Source: Proteus columbae (GTDB taxonomy: Bacteria; Pseudomonadota; Gammaproteobacteria; Enterobacterales; Enterobacteriaceae). From it: a stretch of DNA of 64,000 nucleotides. Every line of letters begins with the position of its first letter. The stretch's first letter is position 1. The notes beneath the pieces are model-generated. The model made no database searches. It had not been told where the DNA came from and worked only from the letters and a program-made list of their open reading frames with translations. The translations under genes and the position numbers were made by a program. The stretch spans positions 1,984,001 through 2,048,000 of the forward strand of contig NZ_CP043925.1 in assembly GCF_009914335.1 (NCBI RefSeq), in the 5' to 3' direction. This document shows positions 48,494 to 57,561 of this stretch, in pieces.

Positions 48494-50005
48494 TTAAAAT
48501 AGATACTTAAAGCGAATACGGGCACCGTAACGATCTTTATCACTGCTATTTACATTAATGTCGTCTTTACCATCTATACGTGAATAATAAGCACCTAAAT
48601 AGGTTTTAAAATTATCCATAGTTAAAATATTAGGCAGTTCATAAGAAGCAAATACAGTGTTGATATTGTACTTACCAGGATTGAGCGTTAAATAGGTGTC
48701 ATTTTGACCACTGCTATTCCCGTTTTTGTGATAGTAAGTTTTAATATCATTATGAGCATAAATATAACCAAGTTGAAATTTACGCCACAACACATTACTA
48801 CCAATAGAAAAATCATTTTCATCTTTAGCGTCGAGATAAGCAGCACTTAAATTTGCAACAATACCGTTAATAGGATCATTAGCTAAAGTGTCCCATTTTA
48901 CAGTTAAGCCATAACCTGTACGTCGCGATTGATCTTGGAATTTTCCATTTTCATCATCATAGCCATAGGCTTTGTTTATCACATTTGCATCTATTGCTCC
49001 TGCAATAGTTAAATTATCTTTCTGCCATGCAACAACAGGACGCATATAAATAACATTTTTGCGATTATCAAGTTTACGTCCATGATATTCATTGTCTTTA
49101 AAAACAGAAGTTCCATCTTCAACTAAAGCATTTAGCTCAAAATACCAGTCGTTATAGTGTGTGTTAACCATCATACTACCACCGTCACTACTACGACCTC
49201 GCCCTTCTTTCATCATATAGATATAGCCAAAACCATCACCATATAAATCATTTGCTGTATTACCTGAATATTCAACAAATGTATCTTGGTTTAGAGGGAA
49301 CATGTCGTAAGCTTCATAACGACCAATTTTATATTGCCATTTATCGCGTTGACCAAAGTAGAAAACAGCATCATCTAGATTCATTTTACCTGTCATGTCA
49401 GCCATAGGCTGAGCACGAAAACCAGCATAATTGCCGTTTTTTAATTCTCGTTCACCATCCACACCAATTAAAATACGCCCGTTAAGTGACCATTTTTCAT
49501 TATCATCAAAGTCTTTTTGATTACCGGGCATCATTCTCATCGAGGTTAGTTGCCCTTTTTTACTTGCCGCATCGATATTATATTCAACGTCACCATACAA
49601 TTTGAGATCACCCCAATTTGTATTGGTAGAGAAAAAGCCCGTACCTTCTTTATTTTTCGTACTAGCAAGCTGAGCAGATTGTTTTTGTTGGATTTCATTA
49701 AGCTGAGTTTGAGCAATGTTTACTTTTGCTTGAGCCTCATCAGATTGCTTTTCTAATATAGCAACGCGTTGCTCCATGCCGACGGTTTTTACATGATCCG
49801 TTTTAGATAGGCTGTTGGAATTAATTAATTGCTCAAGGCGAGCTGCTTTTTGTTCTGCGGCAGCGGCTCTAGCTTCAGCAGCAGTTGCACGTTGTTCAAG
49901 TGCATTTAATCTTGCTTCAATAGCACTTATATCAGTTTGTGCATTTGCACATAATGGTGTAGCGAGTATTAAACTTATCACAACAGATAATGCTTTTACT
50001 TTCAT
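48494..50005 (-). CDS. Carbohydrate porin (ScrY/RafY-like)
   Basis: A 503-residue outer-membrane protein. A signal peptide (ending CANAQ) is followed by an Ala/Gln-rich coiled coil (about residues 28-115, ALEQRATAAEARAAAAEQKAARLEQ), then a beta-barrel of alternating aromatic strands ending in the OMP C-terminal Phe (RFKYLF). The coiled-coil plus barrel layout is that of ScrY and RafY sugar porins. It is not linked to scrAB, which lie 40 kb away, so the sugar is uncertain. It is monocistronic. Confidence 0.8.
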   Translation of the reverse strand: MKVKALSVVISLILATPLCANAQTDISAIEARLNALEQRATAAEARAAAAEQKAARLEQLINSNSLSKTDHVKTVGMEQRVAILEKQSDEAQAKVNIAQTQLNEIQQKQSAQLASTKNKEGTGFFSTNTNWGDLKLYGDVEYNIDAASKKGQLTSMRMMPGNQKDFDDNEKWSLNGRILIGVDGERELKNGNYAGFRAQPMADMTGKMNLDDAVFYFGQRDKWQYKIGRYEAYDMFPLNQDTFVEYSGNTANDLYGDGFGYIYMMKEGRGRSSDGGSMMVNTHYNDWYFELNALVEDGTSVFKDNEYHGRKLDNRKNVIYMRPVVAWQKDNLTIAGAIDANVINKAYGYDDENGKFQDQSRRTGYGLTVKWDTLANDPINGIVANLSAAYLDAKDENDFSIGSNVLWRKFQLGYIYAHNDIKTYYHKNGNSSGQNDTYLTLNPGKYNINTVFASYELPNILTMDNFKTYLGAYYSRIDGKDDINVNSSDKDRYGARIRFKYLF

Positions 50006-50663
50006 TCGAATATTCCTAAATTAGCAAATGTTGGTTTAACAGGTACGGCAAATACATAACAATCAATTTAGTTGATTGATTGTTCTATCTGGTGAGCGTA
50101 TTGTTATTTTTATTCGATAATATTTTTATAAATATCAATCGGTTATTCGCATCATTATTTCTATTCTTAACAAGAAATAAACCGATACCTCATCACTTTG
50201 CCATTATTTATGCTGACTAGCGTCCTACATCATAAGTAAGGCTACGTTTGAACTAAGGTACTTATTCTCGTTTAAGTACTTACAAACGCTTATTATTTTG
50301 ATTCAGTATTTAATTTATTATTTCAAGCATATCTCTGGTTTAAGTTTTCAAATTTTATAATGGGTTCACTAGCTAAATAAAATAATAGTTAATGTGGAAC
50401 ATTTCCACAATCATTTGTGATTTTTTTGAGGTTAGTACAATAACCTAAGAAAAACGATGTAATCCTCATCAAAAAATGATGGTTTACAAATAAATGAAGT
50501 TAAGGATTAACTTAGATAGCGATAGAAGATAAAGAGAGTTTTATCAGGAATTAGGGGGCTTTGATATTTAGAAACCATTTATAATGATAACAAGTGGGTA
50601 GGAGTAGCTTGATTGAAGGGAAAATAACAGAGGTCATATCATTATAACCTCCGTCCATCATTA
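50006..50663. other. Upstream region of the porin gene
   Basis: A 658-bp AT-rich gap. Near the porin start there is an inverted repeat (ACAATCAA...TTGATTGATTGT, around 50059-50083) that may be a regulator site. No gene is visible in the rest. Confidence 0.35.
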
Positions 50664-50819
50664 TCATATTCTGCCAGGTTTACGTAACGCTCTACGAAAA
50701 TAAGAAACTGGCATTTTAGGGCAAATTTGTTCTTTTACTGCTGGATTGTTTTCCAAATCATCTTTGTCTATTTCATTATTTCTTCTTGAATTTTGTAGCT
50801 GAGTATCTGTTTTATTCAT
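50664..50819 (-). CDS. Small 51-residue protein overlapping the PadR gene
   Basis: MNKTDTQLQNSRRNNEIDKD and 31 more residues end in a basic ALRKPGRI tail. Its ATG overlaps the last 8 bases of the upstream PadR-type regulator gene (ATGAATAA), which suggests translational coupling. The sequence AAGGGAAG lies ahead of the ATG in the right place for an RBS. I do not recognise the family. A single ICPKMP motif holds the only Cys. Confidence 0.6.
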   Translation of the reverse strand: MNKTDTQLQNSRRNNEIDKDDLENNPAVKEQICPKMPVSYFRRALRKPGRI

Positions 50820-51618
50820 CTTCCCTTTCCTCTGAGATCAATGCCTCATTGATAGCTTCAATTTTCTCAACTGCTTCATTAAGAATAGAAGCAATACGTC
50901 CTGCTCTTTCCACAGAGAGCTCTTTTAATACTAATTTATGGCGTAAAACTGCTTTTAATTTACCAACAGCAGATTCAATTTCCTCAGAAACACCACCCGC
51001 GTTTTGAGATAAATCTCTCGCATAAGCCAGTTTCTTTTGAATATTGGCATCTATATCCTGATGTTCTGCTAAAAATGCAGTGCCTTCGGGTGTAATGCTG
51101 TAGTTTTTACGACCTTTTTCAGCAATCGTCGCAACTAATAGCTCTTGCTCTTCAAGTAGTGTTAGCGTTGGATAAATAACACCTGGGCTAGGTACATATA
51201 ATCCTGAAGATGCCTCATCTATTTCTCTAATAATTTCATAACCATGGCTTGGTTTTTTCGAGATCATGCTAAGTAGCAGAACGCGCAAATCACCATGATC
51301 AAACATACGTTTTAACTGGCGACCTTGGCCTTTACCTCTGCCACCGCATCCACGACCATGTTGTTTTCCATGCCCTTCAGAACCATGCTCACCATGACAA
51401 CACTCACCACGACTTTCGTGTCCATGACCGTGTTCACCATGACGGCATTCACCACGACCTTCGTGTCCATGACCATGTTCACCATGACAGCAATGCTCGC
51501 TATGATTTTCTTGGTGCTGGCTATGTTTGCCTTTACCTCCACAACACCCTTTTCCGTGACCATGTCCGCCATTTTCAGCACGCTGTTGATAAAGTGAGTT
51601 TAATGCTCGAATCATCAT
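50812..51618 (-). CDS. yqjI: PadR-family metal-responsive regulator, YqjI-like
   Basis: 268 residues. The first ~100 are a His/Cys/Gly-rich metal-binding region containing a 15-residue repeat (CRHGEHGHGHESRGE) present twice and partly again, encoded by a 45-bp tandem DNA repeat near 51390-51480. The winged helix follows (GDLRVLLLSMISKKPSHGYEIIREIDEASSGLYVPSPGVIYPTLTLLEEQELL), then a helical dimer arm. E. coli YqjI is a Ni/Fe-responsive repressor of yqjH and itself; here no yqjH is adjacent. Three operator-like repeats lie upstream (51636-51709) and a Fur-like box at 51786-51800. Confidence 0.9.
   Translation of the reverse strand: MMIRALNSLYQQRAENGGHGHGKGCCGGKGKHSQHQENHSEHCCHGEHGHGHEGRGECRHGEHGHGHESRGECCHGEHGSEGHGKQHGRGCGGRGKGQGRQLKRMFDHGDLRVLLLSMISKKPSHGYEIIREIDEASSGLYVPSPGVIYPTLTLLEEQELLVATIAEKGRKNYSITPEGTAFLAEHQDIDANIQKKLAYARDLSQNAGGVSEEIESAVGKLKAVLRHKLVLKELSVERAGRIASILNEAVEKIEAINEALISEEREDE
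51390..51480. repeat. 45-bp tandem repeat inside yqjI
   Basis: Two in-frame 45-bp copies that start with CACCATGAC and contain CACCACGA and TCGTGTCCATGACC, differing at only a few bases, encode the 15-residue His-rich repeat; flanking DNA repeats parts of the unit. Boundaries are approximate. Confidence 0.75.
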
Positions 51619-51635
51619 AAATATTCCCTCATTGT

Positions 51636-51709
51636 TTTAGATATATCGAATTCATAGAGTGTAATATAATCCGATATATCTAAATGATCAAGTTTTAGAT
51701 ATATCTAAA
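51636..51709. promoter_or_regulatory. Three PadR/YqjI operator-like sites
   Basis: TTTAGATATATC (51636-51647), GATATATCTAAA (51673-51684) and the perfect 16-bp palindrome TTTAGATATATCTAAA (51694-51709) share the same half-site. They lie 18-91 bp upstream of the PadR gene and probably serve autorepression. Confidence 0.75.
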
Positions 51710-51785
51710 TACACATCTAAATTATCTTTCTTATTAACAATATGATTTATCTATGATTATATTTTTCAAACATAGTCTTAATTAT

Positions 51786-51800
51786 GAATGATTATCATTC
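51786..51800. promoter_or_regulatory. Fur-box-like perfect palindrome
   Basis: GAATGAT-T-ATCATTC is a 7-1-7 inverted repeat fitting the Fur pattern, about 170 bp upstream of the PadR regulator gene. Confidence 0.65.
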
Positions 51801-51950
51801 TCTATCTTGCTTTTACGTGCTATCAATAAAAATAAAAGAAGATAATTAACAATGATGAATAAAAAATAGACACATTTAGCTTTAGATGCTCACAAAAAAC
51901 AGAACATATTTACAATACAACTAGTGACACCGTCACCTTTAATCCATTTA

Positions 51951-51992
51951 AAAAAGCGAAGATAATGAGTAACAACCCACTACTTCGCTTTT
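51951..51992. terminator. Hairpin downstream of the PLP decarboxylase-like gene
   Basis: AAAAAAGCGAAG and CTTCGCTTTTTA are separated by about 18 nt and form an 11-12-bp stem with poly-T, probably terminating the decarboxylase-like gene on the minus strand. Confidence 0.6.
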
Positions 51993-52038
51993 TAACAAAA
52001 TTTATTTTAATTGTAGAAAATATAAAAAAGAGATATCG

Positions 52039-53877
52039 CTACTGGTCTAATGCAGATAAAACCACTTTCTTAATATATTGATATCCAGCTTCAATTTGTT
52101 GTTCATCACAAATTTCAGTACTTTTTATAGTAAGCTGCAACAAATTTAAGTGTTTGATGGTTTCCCACTCATTGCTATCAAAACCACACTCAGAACAAAA
52201 CTGCGCTGGTGCATCATCACTATTACGGGCGCAAAGCGTTAATAAACTTAAATCTTGTTTATGATGACTTTTTATAACCAAGTTTTCATAGATTGTTTTA
52301 TTAAGATCATTTTGCGTTTCTAAGTCCTTATTTCCTTTCTTTACAATCGCAAAATTTAGTTTATTAAAGTCAGATGCAGATAAAATACGAATATAATAGC
52401 GCTCACCTTCTTTTTCGAAAGCTGCGGCTTGATTAAAAAACTGCTCAAGTTTGACCCGCGTTTCCCATTGAATTTGTGCATATTTCCCATATCCAGATGA
52501 AGTAAAAGGATAGAGTTGATGCACACTCCACATAGACGCCACTGCTGGTGCAGATTGAATACCATCAATTTCAGGAACGTCATCTGCTTGCTCTGGACAT
52601 AATCTAGGGGGATTTGTTAAAAAACGACTAATACGCGCATCTTTAATACAGACTATACCCGTAGGATATGGTGAAAATCCAGCTTGAAACGGTTCAAAAG
52701 AGACAGAGTCAGCGAGAGAAAGTTGTGTGATGCTTTCATATATTTCAGATGTTAATTCAAGTAATGGGGCTTCTTTCTTTAATTTTCCACACAAAATCTG
52801 ATAAGGGATAATTTCATAATTATCATCAAGAAATAAGCTTTTCATATAGCCAAATTGCGATGCATCAATATGGATATAAAATGAATTATTGTATTTTTCC
52901 TCACACTCTTTTCTTAGCTCAAAAAGTGGTTTTAACTTATCAACACAACCATAAGACGGTGCGCCTAATATTCCTATAACACCAAGAATAGGCTCACCTT
53001 GTTCAATCAGGCGAAAAACAATACTGCGTGTTTTTTCAATATCGGTTTTAAATGTTTCATCAATAGGCAATGCAATAAGGTTGTCATATCCCAACCCAAG
53101 TATATCCATTGCTTTTTTCCAAAATTCGAAACGGGAAACAGGAACAAGCAGTTTTCCTAAATGCATTGTTTTTGTCATGCCCGTTCCTCGGCATGTTAAA
53201 TGACTAACATCATCAAAAATCCCACGCTCATTGAGTTGTTCGCTTATTGCTAAAATATCTGTGACAGACATATTGAATAACTCAAAGGCTTTTTTATCTG
53301 CAACCAAATCTCGTGATTTTGGATGACGAGCAATTGCCATTGGTAATGTTTTTAAATTTCTAAGTGCCCATAATATTTCATAGCAAGCAAGAGTGTGGCT
53401 TGTTGTGATATGACCAAATGCATCTTCTGATGAGAAACCGATTAATTTACAGAGATCATCTGTAATTTTCTTTTCTTGTTCTTTTAGTAAGGGGGAATGG
53501 TTATTAAAAACATTATCTGAGTTGTATGCTAATGCAGAAAGATAACCAAATTTCGCCAATTGCATCACTTGTGAATGATGATGGGAAAAATAAGGTTCAA
53601 TGTCAGATTGATTATAATTATTTTGCTGTTTTAAAGTTTCTAAAATACGTTCATAAGCATTATCTACTGCTTTTTTTTCAATAGTGTTACTTTTTATTTT
53701 AGCGTCTAAACTCTCGCTATTATTTCTTTTCATTTTATTTGCTTTAGGAAAAGAATACTCACTATTCATTAGTATTTTTGCCATCTCTCGATGATAACAT
53801 GTAAGAGTTTCAATGGTTCGGGTATGGTATACACGTTCTGTAGCACTCAGACAGGTTTGTTTGTAATTTGCCATCAT
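52039..53877 (-). CDS. Group II PLP-decarboxylase homologue lacking the catalytic lysine
   Basis: 612 residues, matching bacterial tyrosine decarboxylase (TyrDC) in length and order: GHITTSHTLACYEILWALRN, PILGVIGILGAPSYGCVDKL, FYIHIDASQFGYMKS, and the segment that holds the PLP lysine. In TyrDC that segment is DPHKMGYIPYSAGG; here it is EPFQAGFSPYPTG, so Lys becomes Gln398 (codon CAA) and the stacking-region residues are changed as well. The reading frame is intact over 612 codons, so this looks like a maintained pseudoenzyme or a changed activity, not a decaying gene. The N-terminal ~60 residues have no clear match. It is monocistronic. Confidence 0.75.
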   Translation of the reverse strand: MMANYKQTCLSATERVYHTRTIETLTCYHREMAKILMNSEYSFPKANKMKRNNSESLDAKIKSNTIEKKAVDNAYERILETLKQQNNYNQSDIEPYFSHHHSQVMQLAKFGYLSALAYNSDNVFNNHSPLLKEQEKKITDDLCKLIGFSSEDAFGHITTSHTLACYEILWALRNLKTLPMAIARHPKSRDLVADKKAFELFNMSVTDILAISEQLNERGIFDDVSHLTCRGTGMTKTMHLGKLLVPVSRFEFWKKAMDILGLGYDNLIALPIDETFKTDIEKTRSIVFRLIEQGEPILGVIGILGAPSYGCVDKLKPLFELRKECEEKYNNSFYIHIDASQFGYMKSLFLDDNYEIIPYQILCGKLKKEAPLLELTSEIYESITQLSLADSVSFEPFQAGFSPYPTGIVCIKDARISRFLTNPPRLCPEQADDVPEIDGIQSAPAVASMWSVHQLYPFTSSGYGKYAQIQWETRVKLEQFFNQAAAFEKEGERYYIRILSASDFNKLNFAIVKKGNKDLETQNDLNKTIYENLVIKSHHKQDLSLLTLCARNSDDAPAQFCSECGFDSNEWETIKHLNLLQLTIKSTEICDEQQIEAGYQYIKKVVLSALDQ

Positions 53878-54389
53878 CGCACCTATATATAAATTTTTAT
53901 TATCTGTTTTAATGAGATTTGTGTTTATTAATCGTCAATAATTAATCTTTATTCAAATGATATACTACATGATGAGTAAGAATCTTCTTTATTTTATTGA
54001 TATCAGTTAATATTTTTCTAATTTGATTTAAGCAAAAGATACTTTAATGATAAATGATTTAGCTTTATTTGTTAGTTTCCTAAATTCACTATCAATTTTG
54101 ATTTAAGTTATATTTCTGTAAATGTGATATTATTTTTGATAAGGTCAACATTTAAATCCGCCTTAATTAGAATTAACGAATATTTCTATTGCTTAGTGTC
54201 TATTAAAAAGAATAGATATTAAATTACTTATCTAAAATAAGAATTTATTTATTTAAATGTTATTCACTTTTTCTTCAATACATAAAAAAACACATGAAAT
54301 ATTTAACATGTGTTTTTCGGAATATTCGCTTTTTAGAAAGTAAAAAAATGCTTACTCTTATATCAAATACGTTTTAAGCACTCTTATTT
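53878..54389. other. AT-rich intergenic region
   Basis: 512 bp without a recognisable gene. The right part contains the terminator of the quinone reductase gene (54286-54317). The promoter of the decarboxylase-like gene must lie on the left. A degenerate FNR-like motif TTGAT-ATCA-GTTAA near 53998 is weak. Confidence 0.4.
54286..54317 (-). terminator. Terminator of the quinone oxidoreductase gene
   Basis: AAAAACACATG/CATGTGTTTTT forms an 11-bp stem with a 10-nt loop; on the minus strand it ends in a T-run. Confidence 0.85.
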
Positions 54390-55415
54390 TTACTCTTTTC
54401 CGTTATAAGATAAGATTTCAAGCATCACCTTACCAATTAAATCACCAGACTCCATTAACTCATGTGCTTTACCCACTTCTTTTAATGGAAAAATAGCATT
54501 AATGATTGGTTTAATTTTTCCTTCAGCAATAAGTGGCCACACTTGCTGTTTTAATTCTTGCGCTATTTGTGCCTTCTCTTCTATTGAGCGAGATCGCATC
54601 GTTGAACCAGTATGAATTAAACGCTTAATCATCATTGGCATCATATTTAAATTTTTAGGCATTCCTTTCATCATGCCCACTTGTATAACGCGCCCAAACT
54701 TGCTGGCAACTTGATAATTTTTTTCTACGTAATCCCCACCAATAATATCAAGAATAACATCAACGCCTTTCCCTTCAGTTAAAATAGGAATTTCTTTAGC
54801 AAAATCGGCCTGTTTGTAATTGATGACATAATCAGCGCCGAGCGCGCGGGCTGTGGCAGATTTTTCTTCAGAGCCAACTGTTGTATAAACTGTCGCACCT
54901 ATTGTGTGAGCAAGCATGATGGCAGTTGATCCTATTCCCGATGTTCCACCATGAATAAGAACAGATTCACCTTGTTTTAGTTTTCCTAACTGAAATAAAT
55001 TAGCCCAGACAGTAAATAAATTCTCAGGCAATGCTGCTGCTTCAATGTCTGTTAAATTCATTGACGGTAATGCGATATCTTCATGCGCAATACAATATTG
55101 AGCGTAACCACCACCAGCAACTAAAGCACAGACTCTATCGCCCAACTGCCATTTAGTGCAGTTTTCCCCTAATGCGACAACCTCTCCAGCAACTTCAAGA
55201 CCTGGAATAGGTGAAGCATCTGCTGGTGGAGGATAACTACCTTGACGTTGAAAAATATCAGGGCGATTTACACCAGAAGCTGCAACTTTGATCAAAAGAT
55301 AATGTGGAGGAAGTGACGGTATCGGTGATAGTTGGGGTTGTAATTTATCAATACCACCTGGCTCTGTAATGGCAATTTCTAACATATCCGCAGGTAAAAC
55401 AGTTGTTTTCATCAT
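54390..55415 (-). CDS. NAD(P)H quinone oxidoreductase, zinc-binding dehydrogenase superfamily
   Basis: About 341 residues of the MDR superfamily, PIG3/quinone oxidoreductase group: SGVNRPDIFQRQGSYPPPADASPIPGLEVAGEV at the N-terminus and the Rossmann motif VLIHGGTSGIGSTAIMLAHTIGA. It lacks the zinc ligand set of alcohol dehydrogenases. The start at 55415 (tandem ATGATG after GGGAGC) is preferred over an upstream ATG at 55451. Its substrate is likely a quinone or enal. Confidence 0.88.
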   Translation of the reverse strand: MMKTTVLPADMLEIAITEPGGIDKLQPQLSPIPSLPPHYLLIKVAASGVNRPDIFQRQGSYPPPADASPIPGLEVAGEVVALGENCTKWQLGDRVCALVAGGGYAQYCIAHEDIALPSMNLTDIEAAALPENLFTVWANLFQLGKLKQGESVLIHGGTSGIGSTAIMLAHTIGATVYTTVGSEEKSATARALGADYVINYKQADFAKEIPILTEGKGVDVILDIIGGDYVEKNYQVASKFGRVIQVGMMKGMPKNLNMMPMMIKRLIHTGSTMRSRSIEEKAQIAQELKQQVWPLIAEGKIKPIINAIFPLKEVGKAHELMESGDLIGKVMLEILSYNGKE

Positions 55416-55543
55416 ATGCTCCCATTTTATTTTTTCACTCTCAAAATTCAATAATAAACAAATAAAATCAATATATTACATCTTACCCCAATAAGGGTGT
55501 GAGCTTATTAAGCAATAAATAACTTAAGTTTATTTGAGAGAGA

Positions 55544-56428
55544 TTATAACCAACCTTGCTTCTGATGTTGTATGCAAATCGGGCACAATTTTGCTTCTGG
55601 AGTCCAAGATAAGAAGGCTAAACGACATTTTTCACAGTGGGCATTATAATAATGGTAGTGTGTTGGTTCGTTATTTTTAGCAACTTGTTCATTAACATGG
55701 ATAGATTTAGGAAAACAAACCACTTCACAATTCATGCAACCCGTACAACGCTTTTCATCAAGCATGAATATATTGTTTTCAAGTTTAATCGCACCTTCAT
55801 CACACACTTTGGCGCAGGCAGAGCAAAGAATACAGCTGTCTTTGTCTAACTGAATCTGGAACCAACTATCTTCAGGATAAAGTTGTTTTCTTGCATTTAA
55901 TCCTGTTCTTACTTGATTTTTATTGAGCGACTTTTCATCTAATTTTTGACGAAAAAGCATAAAACGACGTCCGCTATCAATATCAGTAGGCTCTGTGATA
56001 ATTAATTGCCAAATAGGCTCTTGTAATGTTTTTAGTTGAAGATTTAAGTTTGCTAAAACAGGAAGCCATTTATCCACTAAAGACTGTGCTATCTTCATTC
56101 CTCTAATTTGATATTGGCGATGCCACACTAATAATTCTTCTGTACTTGCTAACGGTTCATCATGATTAACAACAAGGTAATTATCTTGGTGTGTTCTTTC
56201 GTGAGGCGCGATATTTTCTATCGCGTCAACGGGACAGGTAAATAGACAATTACCACATTGAAAACAGAGTTCATTGTCTATTTTTACATCTAAGTGAGCA
56301 AAAGTGATTGCGCCCACAGGGCAAACTTTGGAACAACTATCACATAGGCTTTGTTTGAGGCGTTTTCTAACACATTTATCATTAATAATCGGTTCAGGAG
56401 GAAGATCTACCTTAATAAAACGCCTCAT
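55544..56428 (-). CDS. Four-cluster ferredoxin-type iron-sulfur protein
   Basis: 294 residues with four [4Fe-4S] motifs: CDSCSKVCPVGAI and CFQCGNCLFTCPVDAI near the N-terminus, CILCSACAKVCDEGAI and CTGCMNCEVVCFPKSI in the C-terminal half, then a zinc-ribbon-like pair (CEKC...CPIC). The middle ~90 residues are helical with no match. It follows a DmsC-like membrane protein gene by 14 bp; together they look like the electron-transfer arm of an anaerobic respiratory complex with no catalytic subunit encoded nearby. An FNR box lies upstream of the pair. Confidence 0.8.
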   Translation of the reverse strand: MRRFIKVDLPPEPIINDKCVRKRLKQSLCDSCSKVCPVGAITFAHLDVKIDNELCFQCGNCLFTCPVDAIENIAPHERTHQDNYLVVNHDEPLASTEELLVWHRQYQIRGMKIAQSLVDKWLPVLANLNLQLKTLQEPIWQLIITEPTDIDSGRRFMLFRQKLDEKSLNKNQVRTGLNARKQLYPEDSWFQIQLDKDSCILCSACAKVCDEGAIKLENNIFMLDEKRCTGCMNCEVVCFPKSIHVNEQVAKNNEPTHYHYYNAHCEKCRLAFLSWTPEAKLCPICIQHQKQGWL

Positions 56429-56442
56429 ACATCACTACTCCA

Positions 56443-56988
56443 CTACTTAACAATAAAAAATGCAAAACGATTAAGAATTTCTGCAATCAGTATTATTGCG
56501 CTACTTGCTAACACCATACGCAATCCTGAAGTAAATACAGCATTACGATATTTCCATACACTGTATCCCATCATTAAAATACCAAGAACTGACATAAGCC
56601 ATGCAGATATTCTTAATCCGAATGTTTCATTATACGCAATGATAAGCGTGTGAGGGAACGTTATTCCATCATTTGTTGAAATGACTGCTGACATCCATTC
56701 CAGATAGAACGGCTGTATCGTCATACGTAATGTTACAGAAAGGAAAACAATTACTAATGCACCTATTACAATCCTTTTTGCTAACTCATCATTCACAAAT
56801 GCTTTAACACGAAATGCAGTTATTGATAGTGCAATAACTGAGCCTGCTGCAAATAATGTACCTATAAACATAAAATAGGTATTTGCGTGCATCCATGTCA
56901 GCATTGAGGTGTTGTAATACAGTAATGCCATACAAAATATATCGATGATGCCAAACAAACCAATAATTGCCAGTATGGTTTTATTCAT
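56443..56988 (-). CDS. DmsC-like membrane anchor protein (short)
   Basis: About 181 residues with five predicted membrane segments (for example TYFMFIGTLFAAGSVIALSITAF). It resembles the DmsC/NrfD type of quinol-oxidising anchors, but is about 100 residues shorter than DmsC; I am moderately sure of the family. The ATG at 56988 has AAGGG upstream; a TTG at 57003 is an alternative. It is the first gene of the pair with the ferredoxin-type protein, and a perfect FNR box lies 68-81 bp upstream. Confidence 0.65.
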   Translation of the reverse strand: MNKTILAIIGLFGIIDIFCMALLYYNTSMLTWMHANTYFMFIGTLFAAGSVIALSITAFRVKAFVNDELAKRIVIGALVIVFLSVTLRMTIQPFYLEWMSAVISTNDGITFPHTLIIAYNETFGLRISAWLMSVLGILMMGYSVWKYRNAVFTSGLRMVLASSAIILIAEILNRFAFFIVK

Positions 56989-57055
56989 ATGCCCTTTTAT
57001 CAAAACAACTACAACATAAAGACATAGCGCACTAAGATAAAGTGGTAAACCCTAA

Positions 57056-57069
57056 TTGATGTATATCAA
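57056..57069. promoter_or_regulatory. Perfect FNR box upstream of the anchor/ferredoxin pair
   Basis: TTGAT-GTAT-ATCAA matches the FNR consensus exactly. It lies 68-81 bp before the start of the leftward DmsC-like gene. Confidence 0.85.
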
Positions 57070-57521
57070 TACCACTAAAGAGGTAACAGAATGTTTCAAT
57101 ATTCCGCACTTCTTTGCATATCCCCCACTTTTTATAAGGAAAAGCTAATTCAAGGTAGCATTAAGTTGCATCAAAAATACATCTAGTTAACTTTACCTAA
57201 TTTTTTGTTATAAAAATAAAGAGTTATGCATAAAAAATACGAATTTAAGGTAGAGACGTAAATAAAATGTCAATATAAAGGTAGAAAATATTGAAGCGCC
57301 TCTTCATTTTTGGCTTTTGACAAGGATAATTTAGTAATAGCACTATGACTTCGTTAGAAAATCGAATAATATACCAATTGAGTATAGGGTTAGCGCAAAT
57401 TGTTCTAAATAGACCTTTAAGCAAAACATTGTTTTTATCAAGATACATGTTTTGTTACATTCAGAATTATTTCCACACGTACCGTTATTCCCCTTACTAA
57501 TTACTGCAATATGTGTTAAAA

Positions 57522-57535
57522 TTGACGCATATCAA
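57522..57535. promoter_or_regulatory. fnr: FNR box in the fnr promoter
   Basis: TTGAC-GCAT-ATCAA matches 9 of 10 consensus positions, about 30 bp upstream of the fnr start codon, where binding would block RNA polymerase. FNR autorepression is known in E. coli. Confidence 0.8.
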
Positions 57536-57561
57536 TATTTTTATTTGTAATGAGCAAGCTT

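Noticed and set aside
51325..51597. Repeat-rich plus-strand reading opposite yqjI (Thr/Met-rich)
   Set aside because: It is the antisense shadow of the His-rich tandem repeat and resembles no protein.
57245..57448. Minus-strand reading of 67 codons in the fnr upstream region
   Set aside because: No RBS or family match; the region is AT-rich regulatory DNA.
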